From: Lachnoclostridium sp. UBA1175
Lineage (GTDB): Bacteria > Bacillota > Clostridia > Lachnospirales > Lachnospiraceae
Direction: 5' to 3'
DNA length: 64,000 nucleotides
Assembly: GCA_002311665.1 (NCBI GenBank)
Contig: DBYX01000014.1
Location: forward strand, 1-64,000
In this document: positions 25,275 through 34,043 of the stretch, piece by piece
Layout: each line of letters opens with the position of its first letter
How positions within the stretch are numbered: the first letter of the stretch is position 1
Notes under the pieces: model-generated
What the model was told of the DNA's origin: nothing
The model's input: the letters and a program-made list of their open reading frames with translations, nothing else
Databases searched by the model: none
Translations under genes and position numbers: made by a program

Positions 25275-27098
25275 ATGACAATGGCGAACGCTGACCAGAG
25301 CAAAATACGGAATTTCTGTATCATTGCGCACATCGACCACGGCAAATCCACGCTGGCGGACCGGATCATTGAGAAGACCGGGCTGCTTACTTCGCGTGAG
25401 ATGCAGGAGCAGGTGCTTGACAATATGGACCTGGAGCGCGAGCGTGGCATCACGATCAAGGCGCAGACCATCCGCACGGTATACAAGGCGAAAGACGGGG
25501 AGGAATATATTTTCAACCTGATCGACACGCCGGGGCACGTGGACTTTAACTATGAGGTGTCGCGTTCTCTTGCGGCATGCGAGGGCGCGATCCTTGTCGT
25601 CGACGCGGCACAGGGCATCGAAGCGCAGACGCTTGCCAACGTGTACCTTGCGCTTGACCACAACCTTGAGATCATGCCGGTCATCAACAAGATCGATCTT
25701 CCGAGTGCAGAGCCGGAGCGAGTGATCCACGAGATCGAGGATGTGATCGGCCTGGAGGCGCATGATGCGCCGTTGATCTCCGCGAAGATGGGCATCAACA
25801 TCGAGGAGGTTCTCGAGCAGATCACGACGAAGATCCCGGCACCGGAGGGAGACCCCGAGGCACCGCTGCAGGCGCTGATCTTTGACTCGGTGTACGACTC
25901 TTACAAGGGTGTCATCATTTTCTGCAGGATCAAGGAGGGAACCATCACGAAGGCCACCCGGATCCGCATGATGGCGACCGGAGCGGAAGCCGATGTTGTG
26001 GAGATCGGAACGCTCGGGCCCGGCAAATTCATCCCGTGCGACGAGCTTTCCGCCGGTATGGTAGGCTACATCACGGCGAGCCTTAAGAACGTGAAGGACA
26101 CGCGTGTCGGTGATACGGTGACGGACGCAAACCGCCCCGCGGAGCAGGCGCTTCCCGGTTACAAGAAGGTCAACCCGATGGTGTACTGCGGAATGTATCC
26201 CGCGGACGGCGCCAAATACCCGGATCTGCGCGATGCGCTTGAGAAACTTCAGCTCAACGATGCATCGCTGCAGTTTGAGCCGGAGACATCGATCGCTCTG
26301 GGCTTTGGATTCCGATGCGGTTTCCTGGGCCTGCTGCATCTGGAGATCATCCAGGAGCGACTGGAGCGCGAGTATAATCTCGACCTTGTCACGACCGCGC
26401 CGAGCGTTATATACAAGGTTTACAAGACGGACGGGACCGTGCTTGACATTTCCAACCCGGCGAACCTTCCGGATCCTTCGGAGATTGAGCATATGGAGGA
26501 GCCGTTTGTGAAGGCGGAGATCATGGTGACGACCGAGTATGTCGGTTCCATTATGAAACTTTGCCAGGATCGTCGAGGCGTGTATCTCGGAATGGAGTAC
26601 CTGGAGCAGACGAGAGCACTTCTCAAGTACGATCTTCCTTTGAATGAGATCATTTACGATTTCTTCGATGCCCTCAAGTCGCGTTCGAAAGGTTATGCTT
26701 CTTTCGATTATGAATTCAAGGAGTATGTGCCTTCGAAGCTTGCTAAGCTGGATATCCTTGTGAACCACGAGGAGGTCGACGCACTTTCGTTCATCGTGCA
26801 CGAGGCAACTGCCTATGAGCGCGGCAGAAGAATGTGCGAGAAGCTGAAGGATGAGATCCCGAGACAGCTTTTCGAGATCCCGATCCAGGCTGCCGTGGGA
26901 AGCAAGATCATCGCCCGCGAGACCGTGCGCGCGATGCGCAAGGATGTGCTCGCAAAATGCTACGGCGGTGACATTACACGTAAGAAAAAGCTCCTTGAGA
27001 AGCAGAAGGAAGGCAAGAAGCGCATGCGCCAGGTCGGCAATGTGGAGATACCTCAGGCAGCGTTTATGAGCGTCCTGAAGCTCGACGAGGACGATTGA
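25275..27098 (+). CDS. lepA: Elongation factor 4 (back-translocase)
   Basis: Ribosome-dependent GTPase that acts on stalled or mis-translocated ribosomes. The 607 residues show G1 AHIDHGKST near residue 18, G2 RGITIKAQT, G3 DTPGHVDF, G4 NKIDLP and the LepA-specific C-terminal end (CYGGDITRKKKLLEKQKEGKKRM...). Two ATGs (25275, 25281) are possible, both near AAAGGA; the first is chosen for spacing of 4 against 10 bases, which is not decisive. It is followed by a stem-loop and then hemW, the normal Firmicutes order. Confidence 0.97.
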   Translation: MTMANADQSKIRNFCIIAHIDHGKSTLADRIIEKTGLLTSREMQEQVLDNMDLERERGITIKAQTIRTVYKAKDGEEYIFNLIDTPGHVDFNYEVSRSLAACEGAILVVDAAQGIEAQTLANVYLALDHNLEIMPVINKIDLPSAEPERVIHEIEDVIGLEAHDAPLISAKMGINIEEVLEQITTKIPAPEGDPEAPLQALIFDSVYDSYKGVIIFCRIKEGTITKATRIRMMATGAEADVVEIGTLGPGKFIPCDELSAGMVGYITASLKNVKDTRVGDTVTDANRPAEQALPGYKKVNPMVYCGMYPADGAKYPDLRDALEKLQLNDASLQFEPETSIALGFGFRCGFLGLLHLEIIQERLEREYNLDLVTTAPSVIYKVYKTDGTVLDISNPANLPDPSEIEHMEEPFVKAEIMVTTEYVGSIMKLCQDRRGVYLGMEYLEQTRALLKYDLPLNEIIYDFFDALKSRSKGYASFDYEFKEYVPSKLAKLDILVNHEEVDALSFIVHEATAYERGRRMCEKLKDEIPRQLFEIPIQAAVGSKIIARETVRAMRKDVLAKCYGGDITRKKKLLEKQKEGKKRMRQVGNVEIPQAAFMSVLKLDEDD

Positions 27099-27125
27099 TT
27101 CAATTATTTGTATCGTAAAATGTGT

Positions 27126-27179
27126 GGGAAACGCTGAGTTTACTCGCGGACATAAGTCGGCCTGTAATCAGCGTTTCTC
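27126..27179 (+). promoter_or_regulatory. Stem-loop in the lepA-hemW gap
   Basis: A 10-bp perfect inverted repeat (GAAACGCTGA at 27128-27137 and TCAGCGTTTC at 27168-27177, extendable by two pairs) encloses a 30-base loop. There is no proper U tract, so it could be an inefficient terminator or a leader structure controlling hemW; the loop ends shortly before the hemW RBS. Confidence 0.45.
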
Positions 27180-27196
27180 TTGCAATGAGGTGCATT

Positions 27197-28312
27197 ATGG
27201 AGCTGTATTTTCACATTCCTTTTTGTGTCAGAAAATGTGCCTACTGCGACTTTTTGTCATTTTCCGACAAAAGCGCGTGTATGGGGAGCTACGGTGACGC
27301 GTTGATCCGCGATGTACGGTGCGACGGAGGGCTTACGATATGCGACAGAACCGTAACTTCCGTGTACATCGGCGGAGGAACTCCTTCGCTGATGCCGGCT
27401 GATTTCTATGCGACTCTGCTTGATGAAGTGAGAGAGCGTTTCGTCGTAAGTCCCGATGCCGAGATTTCCATCGAGTGCAATCCCGGGACGGTGAACAACG
27501 AAAAGCTCGAGGCCTATCGCAAAGCGGGCATAAACCGTATCAGCTTCGGTGCACAGTCGGCGGACGATGAGGAACTGCGTCTTCTCGGAAGAATCCACAC
27601 ATGGATGGATTGTGAGGCCGCCGTCAGGATGGCGAGGGAAGCCGGCTTTGGCAATCTGAGCATTGATCTGATGATGAATCTGCCCGGGCAGACGGCGGAT
27701 CATTTTGCGAAAACGATCAAAAAGGCGGTTGCGTTGAAGCCTGAGCACATCTCCGCATACAGTCTGATCATCGAGGAAGGAACAAGATTTTTTGAAAGAT
27801 ACTCGGAACATCCGGAACTTCTTCCGGAAGAGGATTCGGCTGCGGCGACTTACGAGTTGGCGGTGAAAATGCTGGCGGACGCGGGTTACGGGCAGTATGA
27901 GATCTCGAATTTTGCGAAGAAGGGGCGTGAGTGCCGTCACAATATCGGATACTGGAGGCGTGCGGAATACCTCGGCTTCGGGATCGGCGCGGCGAGTCTG
28001 ATCGGGCAATGCAGGTATCGTGTGGCGACGGATTTTGACCGTTATCTTAAAACTTTATCATATGAGGAACCCGAGAAACTTGATTCGAGAGATATTCGAA
28101 ATGAGACGGTGATGCTCGGCCTTCGGATGAACGAGGGAATCAAAATCAATAGACTTGCAGAACAGTTCGGAACAGATTACGCTGATCGAACTGCAATGAA
28201 GTTGGATCGTTGTGTAGCAGAAGGACTGGTGAGGTGTTCAGGCAATCAATATGCATTTACGGTAAAGGGAATGCTTGTAAGCAATTTGATACTGGCTGAT
28301 TTGATAGAATAG
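27197..28312 (+). CDS. hemW: Radical SAM protein HemW (heme chaperone family)
   Basis: The 371 residues carry the radical-SAM cluster motif as PFCVRKCAYCDF (CxxxCxxC) near residue 8, then VYIGGGTPSL and ISFGAQSADD. HemW is related to coproporphyrinogen dehydrogenase but lacks that activity in characterised members and hands heme to enzymes. ATG at 27197 follows GAGGTG; the in-frame sequence upstream does not fit the family. The last ~250 bases are richer in A/T than the rest. Confidence 0.93.
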   Translation: MELYFHIPFCVRKCAYCDFLSFSDKSACMGSYGDALIRDVRCDGGLTICDRTVTSVYIGGGTPSLMPADFYATLLDEVRERFVVSPDAEISIECNPGTVNNEKLEAYRKAGINRISFGAQSADDEELRLLGRIHTWMDCEAAVRMAREAGFGNLSIDLMMNLPGQTADHFAKTIKKAVALKPEHISAYSLIIEEGTRFFERYSEHPELLPEEDSAAATYELAVKMLADAGYGQYEISNFAKKGRECRHNIGYWRRAEYLGFGIGAASLIGQCRYRVATDFDRYLKTLSYEEPEKLDSRDIRNETVMLGLRMNEGIKINRLAEQFGTDYADRTAMKLDRCVAEGLVRCSGNQYAFTVKGMLVSNLILADLIE

Positions 28313-28417
28313 TAATTATTCATTGAAATTATTGCATGAAAATGATTTTTTATTTGTAAATAATTGTGAAATATACAATTCAAGTGAGAATCATTGAAAT
28401 TCTAAAGGTGAGAGAAG

Positions 28418-28804
28418 ATGAAAGCAAAAGAAGCAAAGCGTTTTTTGGCGTCGATTTTCGCCGCAGTAATTGCATTGCCGCTGTTGCCGTTCATCGGTTG
28501 GTGCGGAACAACGAATGCAGCTGCATCCGGAAGAACGCCGGGTACGATAGTCAATGCAAATCTCAAGATCACAAAGCAGCCGTAAAATTTGTCTGTACGC
28601 GTAGGTTCAATTGCGCAGTTCACGGTTGCTGCGACCGGTCAGGGAACAATAACATATCAGTGGCAAACAAAGGCAAAAGGTGCTTCCGTATGGAAGGATT
28701 CCAGCAGCATATACAGCGATGTTTGCAAGACAGAGCAACAATTTGGCAACAGCAAGATTCATTGCCGAAGGTATTATAAGATTTCAAGAGCGGGCGTCGC
28801 ATAA
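28418..28804 (+). pseudogene. Broken gene for a secreted Ig-like domain protein
   Basis: The ATG at 28418 (RBS AGAGAAG) begins a signal peptide of about 37 residues (hydrophobic core FLASIFAAVIALPLLPFIG) and then LKITKQP followed by TAA at 28583. The same frame goes on with NLSVRVGSIAQFTVAATGQG and YQWQTKAKGASVWKDSSS, which is the usual continuation of bacterial Ig-like repeats (VGSxAxFTVxATG...YQWQ). So one in-frame stop splits the domain, and the part after WKDSSS decays before ending inside the terminator. The whole is probably a remnant of a larger surface protein. The area around it is A/T-rich, unlike its neighbours, suggesting transfer. Confidence 0.65.
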
Positions 28805-28821
28805 AGACGCCCGCTTTTTTT
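28790..28821 (+). terminator. Strong terminator before the heat-shock operon
   Basis: GCGGGCGTC and GACGCCCGC form a 9-bp stem with a 7-base loop, then seven T. Confidence 0.95.
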
Positions 28822-28875
28822 GCAACTTTACGGGTAAATTTCATCTACATTTCTCAAAAAGTTGTTATTTTCGTA

Positions 28876-28904
28876 TTGACAAAAGCGGTATGTCGGTGTA
28901 TTCT
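28876..28904 (+). promoter_or_regulatory. Promoter of the hrcA operon
   Basis: Perfect -35 TTGACA and -10 TATTCT with a 17-base spacer; predicted start near 28911, just before the CIRCE element. Confidence 0.85.
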
Positions 28905-28915
28905 TTAGTAGGATG

Positions 28916-28942
28916 TTAGCACTCGAACAATTTGAGTGCTAA
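28916..28942. promoter_or_regulatory. CIRCE operator
   Basis: A perfect TTAGCACTC-N9-GAGTGCTAA inverted repeat, the known HrcA binding site, sits at the predicted transcription start and before hrcA. It predicts HrcA control of hrcA-grpE-dnaK-dnaJ. Confidence 0.98.
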
Positions 28943-28962
28943 TAATATGCGGAAAGGCGGGA

Positions 28963-29988
28963 ATGATCGTGGAGTTGGATGAACGGAAAATGACGATTTT
29001 GCGGGCCATTATTCAGAACTACCTGGAAACAGGCGAGCCGGTCGGTTCCCGCACAATTTCGAAATACACGGACCTGAACTTAAGTTCCGCGACGATCCGA
29101 AATGAGATGTCGGATCTGGAGGAGATGGGATACATCGTTCAGCCGCACACATCCGCAGGGCGTATTCCGACGGACAAAGGCTATCGCCTTTATGTCGATA
29201 TGTTGATGCAGGACAAGCAGGACGAGCTGGAAAATATGAAGCTCGAGCTGAATGCAAAGTCGGAGAAGCTTGACAGTATCCTTAAGGAAGCCGCCAAGGT
29301 GATCGCGGTCAACACGAATTATGCCTCAATGATCACAGCGCCGCGCTATCACAAGCACAGGATCAAATTCCTACAGTTGACGCAGGTTGATCCTGAGAGC
29401 CTGCTGACGGTAATCATACTGGACGGCAACATCGTCAAGAACAATCTGATACACACGGATGAGGAACTTACACAGGAGACGCTCTTAAAGCTCAATCTGA
29501 TGCTCAACACTTTCCTGCAGGGGCTTGACCTTCAGGAAATCAATGCGAGCGTGATCCAGAGGATCCGAAACGAGTCAGGCGGTTATTCATCCCTGATCTC
29601 CGACATCCTCGATGTGATCGCGACAAGCATGGAGAGCGAGGAGGTCGAGGCATACACAAGCGGTTCCACGAACATTTTCAAATATCCCGAGCTAAATGAT
29701 TCCGCGAAAGCCAGCACACTTCTGAACGCCCTTGAGGAGAAAAAACAGCTAACGGAGCTGATGTATCAGGAGGGCGATTCCGAGAGAGGCATTCAGGTGT
29801 ATATCGGCGATGAGTCGCCGCTGGAAGCCACTAAGGATTGTTCGGTCGTGACGGCGACATACCATCTGGAGGACGGTGTGTACGGCAAGATCGGTATCAT
29901 CGGACCGCGTAGAATGGACTACGAGAAAGTGGTCGGAACTCTGCGAAATCTGATGTCGGAACTGGACCAGATTTTCCAGAAGAAATGA
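28963..29988 (+). CDS. hrcA: Heat-inducible transcription repressor HrcA
   Basis: Represses the chaperone operon through the CIRCE element upstream; its activity is known to depend on GroEL in other bacteria. The 341 residues have a winged-helix N-terminus (SSATIRNEMSDLEEMGYIVQPHTSAGRIPTDKGYR region, key ATIRNEM...HTSAGRIP) and the GAF-like dimer domain with VTATY and GKIGIIGPRRMDY near the C-terminus. ATG at 28963 follows AAAGGCGGG; GTG 28969 is an alternative. It is separated from grpE by 15 bases. Confidence 0.96.
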   Translation: MIVELDERKMTILRAIIQNYLETGEPVGSRTISKYTDLNLSSATIRNEMSDLEEMGYIVQPHTSAGRIPTDKGYRLYVDMLMQDKQDELENMKLELNAKSEKLDSILKEAAKVIAVNTNYASMITAPRYHKHRIKFLQLTQVDPESLLTVIILDGNIVKNNLIHTDEELTQETLLKLNLMLNTFLQGLDLQEINASVIQRIRNESGGYSSLISDILDVIATSMESEEVEAYTSGSTNIFKYPELNDSAKASTLLNALEEKKQLTELMYQEGDSERGIQVYIGDESPLEATKDCSVVTATYHLEDGVYGKIGIIGPRRMDYEKVVGTLRNLMSELDQIFQKK

Positions 29989-30003
29989 TAAACGGAGGCA
30001 CGT

Positions 30004-30717
30004 ATGGGAAAGGAAGACAAGCGGAAACGCGCAGCTTCCGCAGCTGAAGCGGAGGTTGAAGAGACAGTGGATATGTTTCGTGACGAATCCGCTCCCGACA
30101 AGGAAACGGAGGCGTCACAGGAAGACAACCCCATAGATGAGACGATGACGGAATCCGCCGGGGAGGCCGCATCGGAAGTAGATGTTTCAGAGGAAGCCGA
30201 TACTTCGGAAAATGCAGAGGCGGAGGCCGGAGAGGAACCCGAAACAGGCTCCGGCGACAGGAAGAAAGCCGCTAAGAAAGATAAGAAAGATGAGAAGATC
30301 GCCGAACTGAGCGATAAGCTTCTTCGCCAGCAAGCGGAATTCATCAATTTCCGAAACCGGACCGAGAAAGAGAAGGCGCAGATGTTCGAGGTCGGCGCGA
30401 GAAGCGCTTTCGAGAAGATCCTTCCCGTGATCGACAACTTCGAGCGCGGACTTGCGACTTTGTCCGAGGAGGAGAAGGCACAGCCATTCGCCAGCGGCAT
30501 CGACAAGACTTACCGCCAGTTGATGACGGCACTTAACGAAGCCGGCGTGACACCGATCGAGGCGGTCGGACAGCCGTTTGATCCGGATCTTCACAATGCG
30601 GTGATGCACGTAGAGGACGAAACGGTCGGCGAGAATATCGTGGTTGAGGAATTCCAGAAGGGCTACCGATATCGCGACAGTGTACTGCGCCACAGTATGG
30701 TGAAGGTTGCAAACTAA
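30004..30717 (+). CDS. grpE: Nucleotide exchange factor GrpE
   Basis: Releases ADP from DnaK. At 237 residues it is longer than usual (about 190-200) because of an acidic, low-complexity N-terminus of about 85 residues (Glu/Ala/Ser/Thr-rich). After that come the long coiled-coil (AELSDKLLRQQAEFINFRNR) and the beta domain ending HNAVMHVEDE...GENIVVEEFQKGYRYRDSVLRHSMVKVAN, with the family signature in the last 60 residues. GGAGG precedes the ATG. Confidence 0.95.
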   Translation: MGKEDKRKRAASAAEAEVEETVDMFRDESAPDKETEASQEDNPIDETMTESAGEAASEVDVSEEADTSENAEAEAGEEPETGSGDRKKAAKKDKKDEKIAELSDKLLRQQAEFINFRNRTEKEKAQMFEVGARSAFEKILPVIDNFERGLATLSEEEKAQPFASGIDKTYRQLMTALNEAGVTPIEAVGQPFDPDLHNAVMHVEDETVGENIVVEEFQKGYRYRDSVLRHSMVKVAN

Positions 30718-30839
30718 AGTTATGAGAATTCGTTTGAAGGGACGCCGATGAGGCAGTCCGGACAAACTTTTCTGCGTGTCAGGAGGCGTTGCCCGAAACA
30801 CGCGATCGTATAATCTGCAACGCAGAAAGAGGCAATAAT

Positions 30840-32708
30840 ATGGGAAAAATCATCGGTATTGATCTTGGTACTACCAACAGTTGTGTGGCTGTTATGGAAG
30901 GTGGTCAGCCCACTGTCATCGCTAACACGGAAGGCTCGAGAACCACGCCTTCGGTTGTGGCATTCACGAAGACCGGCGAGCGTATCGTCGGTGAGCCTGC
31001 TAAACGTCAGGCCGTAACGAACTCGGACAAGACGATCTCGTCCATCAAGAGACACATGGGAACCGATTTCCGTGTGACGATCGACGACAAGAAGTACACG
31101 CCGCAGGAGATTTCCGCAATGATCCTTCAGAAGCTGAAGGCAGATGCGGAGGCTTATCTCGGCGAGAAGGTGACGGAGGCCGTTATTACGGTTCCGGCAT
31201 ACTTCAACGACGCTCAGCGTCAGGCAACCAAGGACGCCGGCAAGATCGCAGGTCTCGATGTAAAGCGTATCATCAACGAGCCTACGGCCGCCGCGCTTGC
31301 GTACGGTCTTGACAATGAGAAGGAACAGAAGATCATGGTTTACGACCTCGGCGGCGGCACGTTTGATGTGTCCATTATCGAGATCGGTGAAGGTGTCATC
31401 GAAGTTCTGGCTACGTCCGGCGACAACCGTCTGGGCGGCGATGATTTCGATGAGCGCATCACCCGCTATATGATCGACGAGTTCAAGAAGCAGGAGGGCG
31501 TAGACCTCTCGCTTGATAAGATGAGCCTTCAGAGACTGAAGGAAGCTGCTGAGAAGGCGAAGAAGGAGCTTTCTTCCGCAACGACGACGAACATCAACCT
31601 TCCGTTCATTACCGCTACGGCTGACGGCCCGAAGCACTTCGATATGAACCTCACGAGAGCGAAGTTCGATGAGCTTACGCACGACCTTGTAGAGCGCACG
31701 GCTACTCCGGTTCAGAACGCTCTCCGCGACGCAGGCATCACGGCTTCCGACCTCGGCAAGGTGCTCCTGGTAGGCGGTTCGACACGTATCCCTGCTGTTC
31801 AGGATAAGGTTCGCATGCTGACCGGTCACGAGCCGAGCAAGTCACTCAACCCTGACGAGTGCGTTGCTCTCGGTGCATCCATTCAGGGCGGCAAGCTTGC
31901 AGGTGATGCAGGTGCCGGTGACATCCTTCTTCTGGACGTCACTCCGCTTACACTTTCCATCGAGACGATGGGCGGTGTCGCTACACATCTGATCGAGCGC
32001 AACACGACCATCCCGACGAAGAAGAGCCAGGTATTTTCCACGGCTGCCGATAATCAGACGGCTGTTGATATCAACGTCGTACAGGGCGAGCGTCAGTTCG
32101 CCAAGGATAACAAGTCGCTCGGACAGTTCCGTCTGGACGGCATCCCGCCGGCACGCCGCGGTGTTCCGCAGATCGAGGTTACGTTCGATATCGATGCCAA
32201 CGGTATCGTAAATGTATCCGCTAAGGATCTCGGAACCGGACGTGAGCAGCACATCACCATCACCGCCGGCTCGAACCTCAGCGAGGACGAGATCAACCGC
32301 GCCGTGAAGGAAGCTGCAGAGTACGAGGCACAGGACAAGAAGCGCAAGGAAGCCGTTGAGACGAGAAATGATGCCGATTCTCTTGTGTTCCAGACCGAGA
32401 AGGCAATGGACGAGGTCGGCGACAAGCTCGATCCTGCGCTGAAGTCCCAGGTTGAAGCAGATCTTGCACACCTGAAGGATCTCATCGCGAAGTCGAACCC
32501 TGAGGTTATGAGCGACGGCGAGGTTGAGGACATCAAGGCTGCCAAGGAGAAGCTGATGAACTCCGCACAGCAGCTGTTCAGCAAGATGTATGAGCAGATG
32601 CAGGGCGCGCAGGGCGGCCAGGGCGCAGGCCCGGATATGGGCGCATATCAGCAGTCCGGAAGCAACAATGATGACAATGTTGTGGACGGAGATTACCGCG
32701 AGGTATAA
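30840..32708 (+). CDS. dnaK: Chaperone DnaK (Hsp70)
   Basis: ATP-driven protein folding chaperone. The 622 residues start IIGIDLGTTNSCVAV, with phosphate-binding IDLGTTNS, VPAYFNDAQRQATKDAG, DLGGGTFDVSI and the VLLVGGSTRIP segment in the ATPase part, and the LLLDVTPLTL region in the substrate-binding part. The single-stretch nucleotide domain lacks the ~24-residue insertion of Gram-negative DnaK, as expected in Firmicutes. It ends with a Gly/Gln-rich tail (residues ~590-622). ATG at 30840 follows AAAGAGG. The 122-base gap to grpE has no promoter that I could recognise. Confidence 0.98.
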   Translation: MGKIIGIDLGTTNSCVAVMEGGQPTVIANTEGSRTTPSVVAFTKTGERIVGEPAKRQAVTNSDKTISSIKRHMGTDFRVTIDDKKYTPQEISAMILQKLKADAEAYLGEKVTEAVITVPAYFNDAQRQATKDAGKIAGLDVKRIINEPTAAALAYGLDNEKEQKIMVYDLGGGTFDVSIIEIGEGVIEVLATSGDNRLGGDDFDERITRYMIDEFKKQEGVDLSLDKMSLQRLKEAAEKAKKELSSATTTNINLPFITATADGPKHFDMNLTRAKFDELTHDLVERTATPVQNALRDAGITASDLGKVLLVGGSTRIPAVQDKVRMLTGHEPSKSLNPDECVALGASIQGGKLAGDAGAGDILLLDVTPLTLSIETMGGVATHLIERNTTIPTKKSQVFSTAADNQTAVDINVVQGERQFAKDNKSLGQFRLDGIPPARRGVPQIEVTFDIDANGIVNVSAKDLGTGREQHITITAGSNLSEDEINRAVKEAAEYEAQDKKRKEAVETRNDADSLVFQTEKAMDEVGDKLDPALKSQVEADLAHLKDLIAKSNPEVMSDGEVEDIKAAKEKLMNSAQQLFSKMYEQMQGAQGGQGAGPDMGAYQQSGSNNDDNVVDGDYREV

Positions 32709-32752
32709 TGATCGGCGAGCCGCTTGACGGCGCTGCCGAGTAGGAGCTGTGT

Positions 32753-33883
32753 ATGGCTGATAAGAGAGATTATTATGAGGTTCTCGGCGTCTCCAAGACC
32801 GCGTCGGAAGATGAGATCAAGAAAGCGTACCGAAGCCTTGCGAAAAAGTATCACCCGGACGTAAACCCGGGGGATAAGACAGCCGAAGCTAAGTTTAAAG
32901 AGGCGAGTGAAGCGTATTCCGTGCTGAGCGACTCCGAGAAGCGTGCGCAGTACGACCGTTTCGGACACGCTGCATTTGAACAGGGCGGAGGCGGCGGATA
33001 CGATTTCACGGGCGACTTCAGCGACATCTTCGATATGTTCGGATTCGGCGATATGTTCGGAGGCGGACGTCGTTCACAGAGCCGAAGCAACGGCGCAAGA
33101 AACGGCGCAAGCGTGCGTGCGACGATCCGCATAACCTTCGAGGAAGCCGTGTTCGGATGCGAGAAGGAGCTTGAGCTCAGCTTCAAGGACACGTGTAAGA
33201 CCTGTAACGGTTCCGGCGCAAAGCCCGGAACCAGCGCGGAAACCTGCAGCAAATGTAAAGGCTCGGGTTCGATCATTTACACGCAGCAGACGATCCTAGG
33301 CGTCATTCAGAACCAAAAGACCTGTCCGGACTGTAAAGGTACAGGCAAGGTCATCCGCGAAAAATGTAAAGACTGCTACGGTACCGGTTACATCGCAACC
33401 CGCAAGAATATCAAGGTTGTGATCCCCGCGGGTATCGATGAGGGACAGAGCATCCGTATGCGCGACCTCGGCGAGCCGGGCGTGAACGGCGGTGAGCGCG
33501 GCAGCCTGCTGGTGGATGTGGTGATCGCAAGACACCCGATCTTCCAGCGAGACAATTTCGACCTGTATTCGACGATGCCGATCTCATATGCGCAGGCGGC
33601 GCTCGGCGGTGACATCCGGATCCACACGATTGACGGCGATGTACTCTACGAGCTGAAACCCGGAACGCAGACTGATACGAAAGTGCGTTTGCGCGGCAAG
33701 GGCGTTCCGTACCTGCATCACGAGAATCAGCGAGGCGACCATTACGTCACACTGATCGTGCAGGTTCCGACGAAGCTGACAAGCCAGCAGAAGGAACTTC
33801 TCAAGGCATTTGACGACTCCCTCAACGGCAAGACGCCGGGCGGGGACGACGGCAAGAAAAAGAGCAAATTTTTCGGAAAATAA
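32753..33883 (+). CDS. dnaJ: Chaperone DnaJ (Hsp40, type I)
   Basis: Stimulates DnaK ATPase activity and delivers substrates. The 376 residues have the J domain with HPD at about residues 34-36, a Gly/Phe-rich stretch (~75-105), four CxxCxGxG zinc motifs (~140-210: CKTCNGSG, CSKCKGSG, CPDCKGTG, CKDCYGTG) and the C-terminal substrate domain. RBS AGGAG. It closes the heat-shock unit, followed by a terminator. Confidence 0.97.
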   Translation: MADKRDYYEVLGVSKTASEDEIKKAYRSLAKKYHPDVNPGDKTAEAKFKEASEAYSVLSDSEKRAQYDRFGHAAFEQGGGGGYDFTGDFSDIFDMFGFGDMFGGGRRSQSRSNGARNGASVRATIRITFEEAVFGCEKELELSFKDTCKTCNGSGAKPGTSAETCSKCKGSGSIIYTQQTILGVIQNQKTCPDCKGTGKVIREKCKDCYGTGYIATRKNIKVVIPAGIDEGQSIRMRDLGEPGVNGGERGSLLVDVVIARHPIFQRDNFDLYSTMPISYAQAALGGDIRIHTIDGDVLYELKPGTQTDTKVRLRGKGVPYLHHENQRGDHYVTLIVQVPTKLTSQQKELLKAFDDSLNGKTPGGDDGKKKSKFFGK

Positions 33884-33890
33884 CATAATC

Positions 33891-33937
33891 GTGTGTGCCG
33901 CGGTTCACGCTGATGTGGACTTCGGCACACACTTTTT
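33891..33937 (+). terminator. Terminator after dnaJ
   Basis: A 10-bp stem GTGTGTGCCG/CGGCACACAC encloses a 22-base loop and is followed by five T. Confidence 0.9.
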
Positions 33938-33939
33938 GC

Positions 33940-33968
33940 TTGTGAACAACAGACGTTTGTGGTATTCT
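33940..33968 (+). promoter_or_regulatory. Promoter for prmA-rsmE
   Basis: -35 TTGTGA and -10 TATTCT are 17 bases apart, directly after the dnaJ terminator. Confidence 0.6.
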
Positions 33969-34043
33969 ATAGCGGAGTGTTTGCCTGCCTTATGAATCGG
34001 GCATTTTTCGTGTGCTCTGAAATATGAAACGGGGAAAGAACGG

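Noticed and set aside
25200..26801. 533-codon open frame antisense to lepA
   Set aside because: It mirrors lepA codon by codon, is rich in Arg/His/Leu as expected of an antisense shadow, has no RBS and matches no family.
30718..30839. Second CIRCE or separate promoter before dnaK
   Set aside because: No CIRCE half-sites and no convincing -35/-10 pair were seen; dnaK is likely transcribed from the hrcA promoter.
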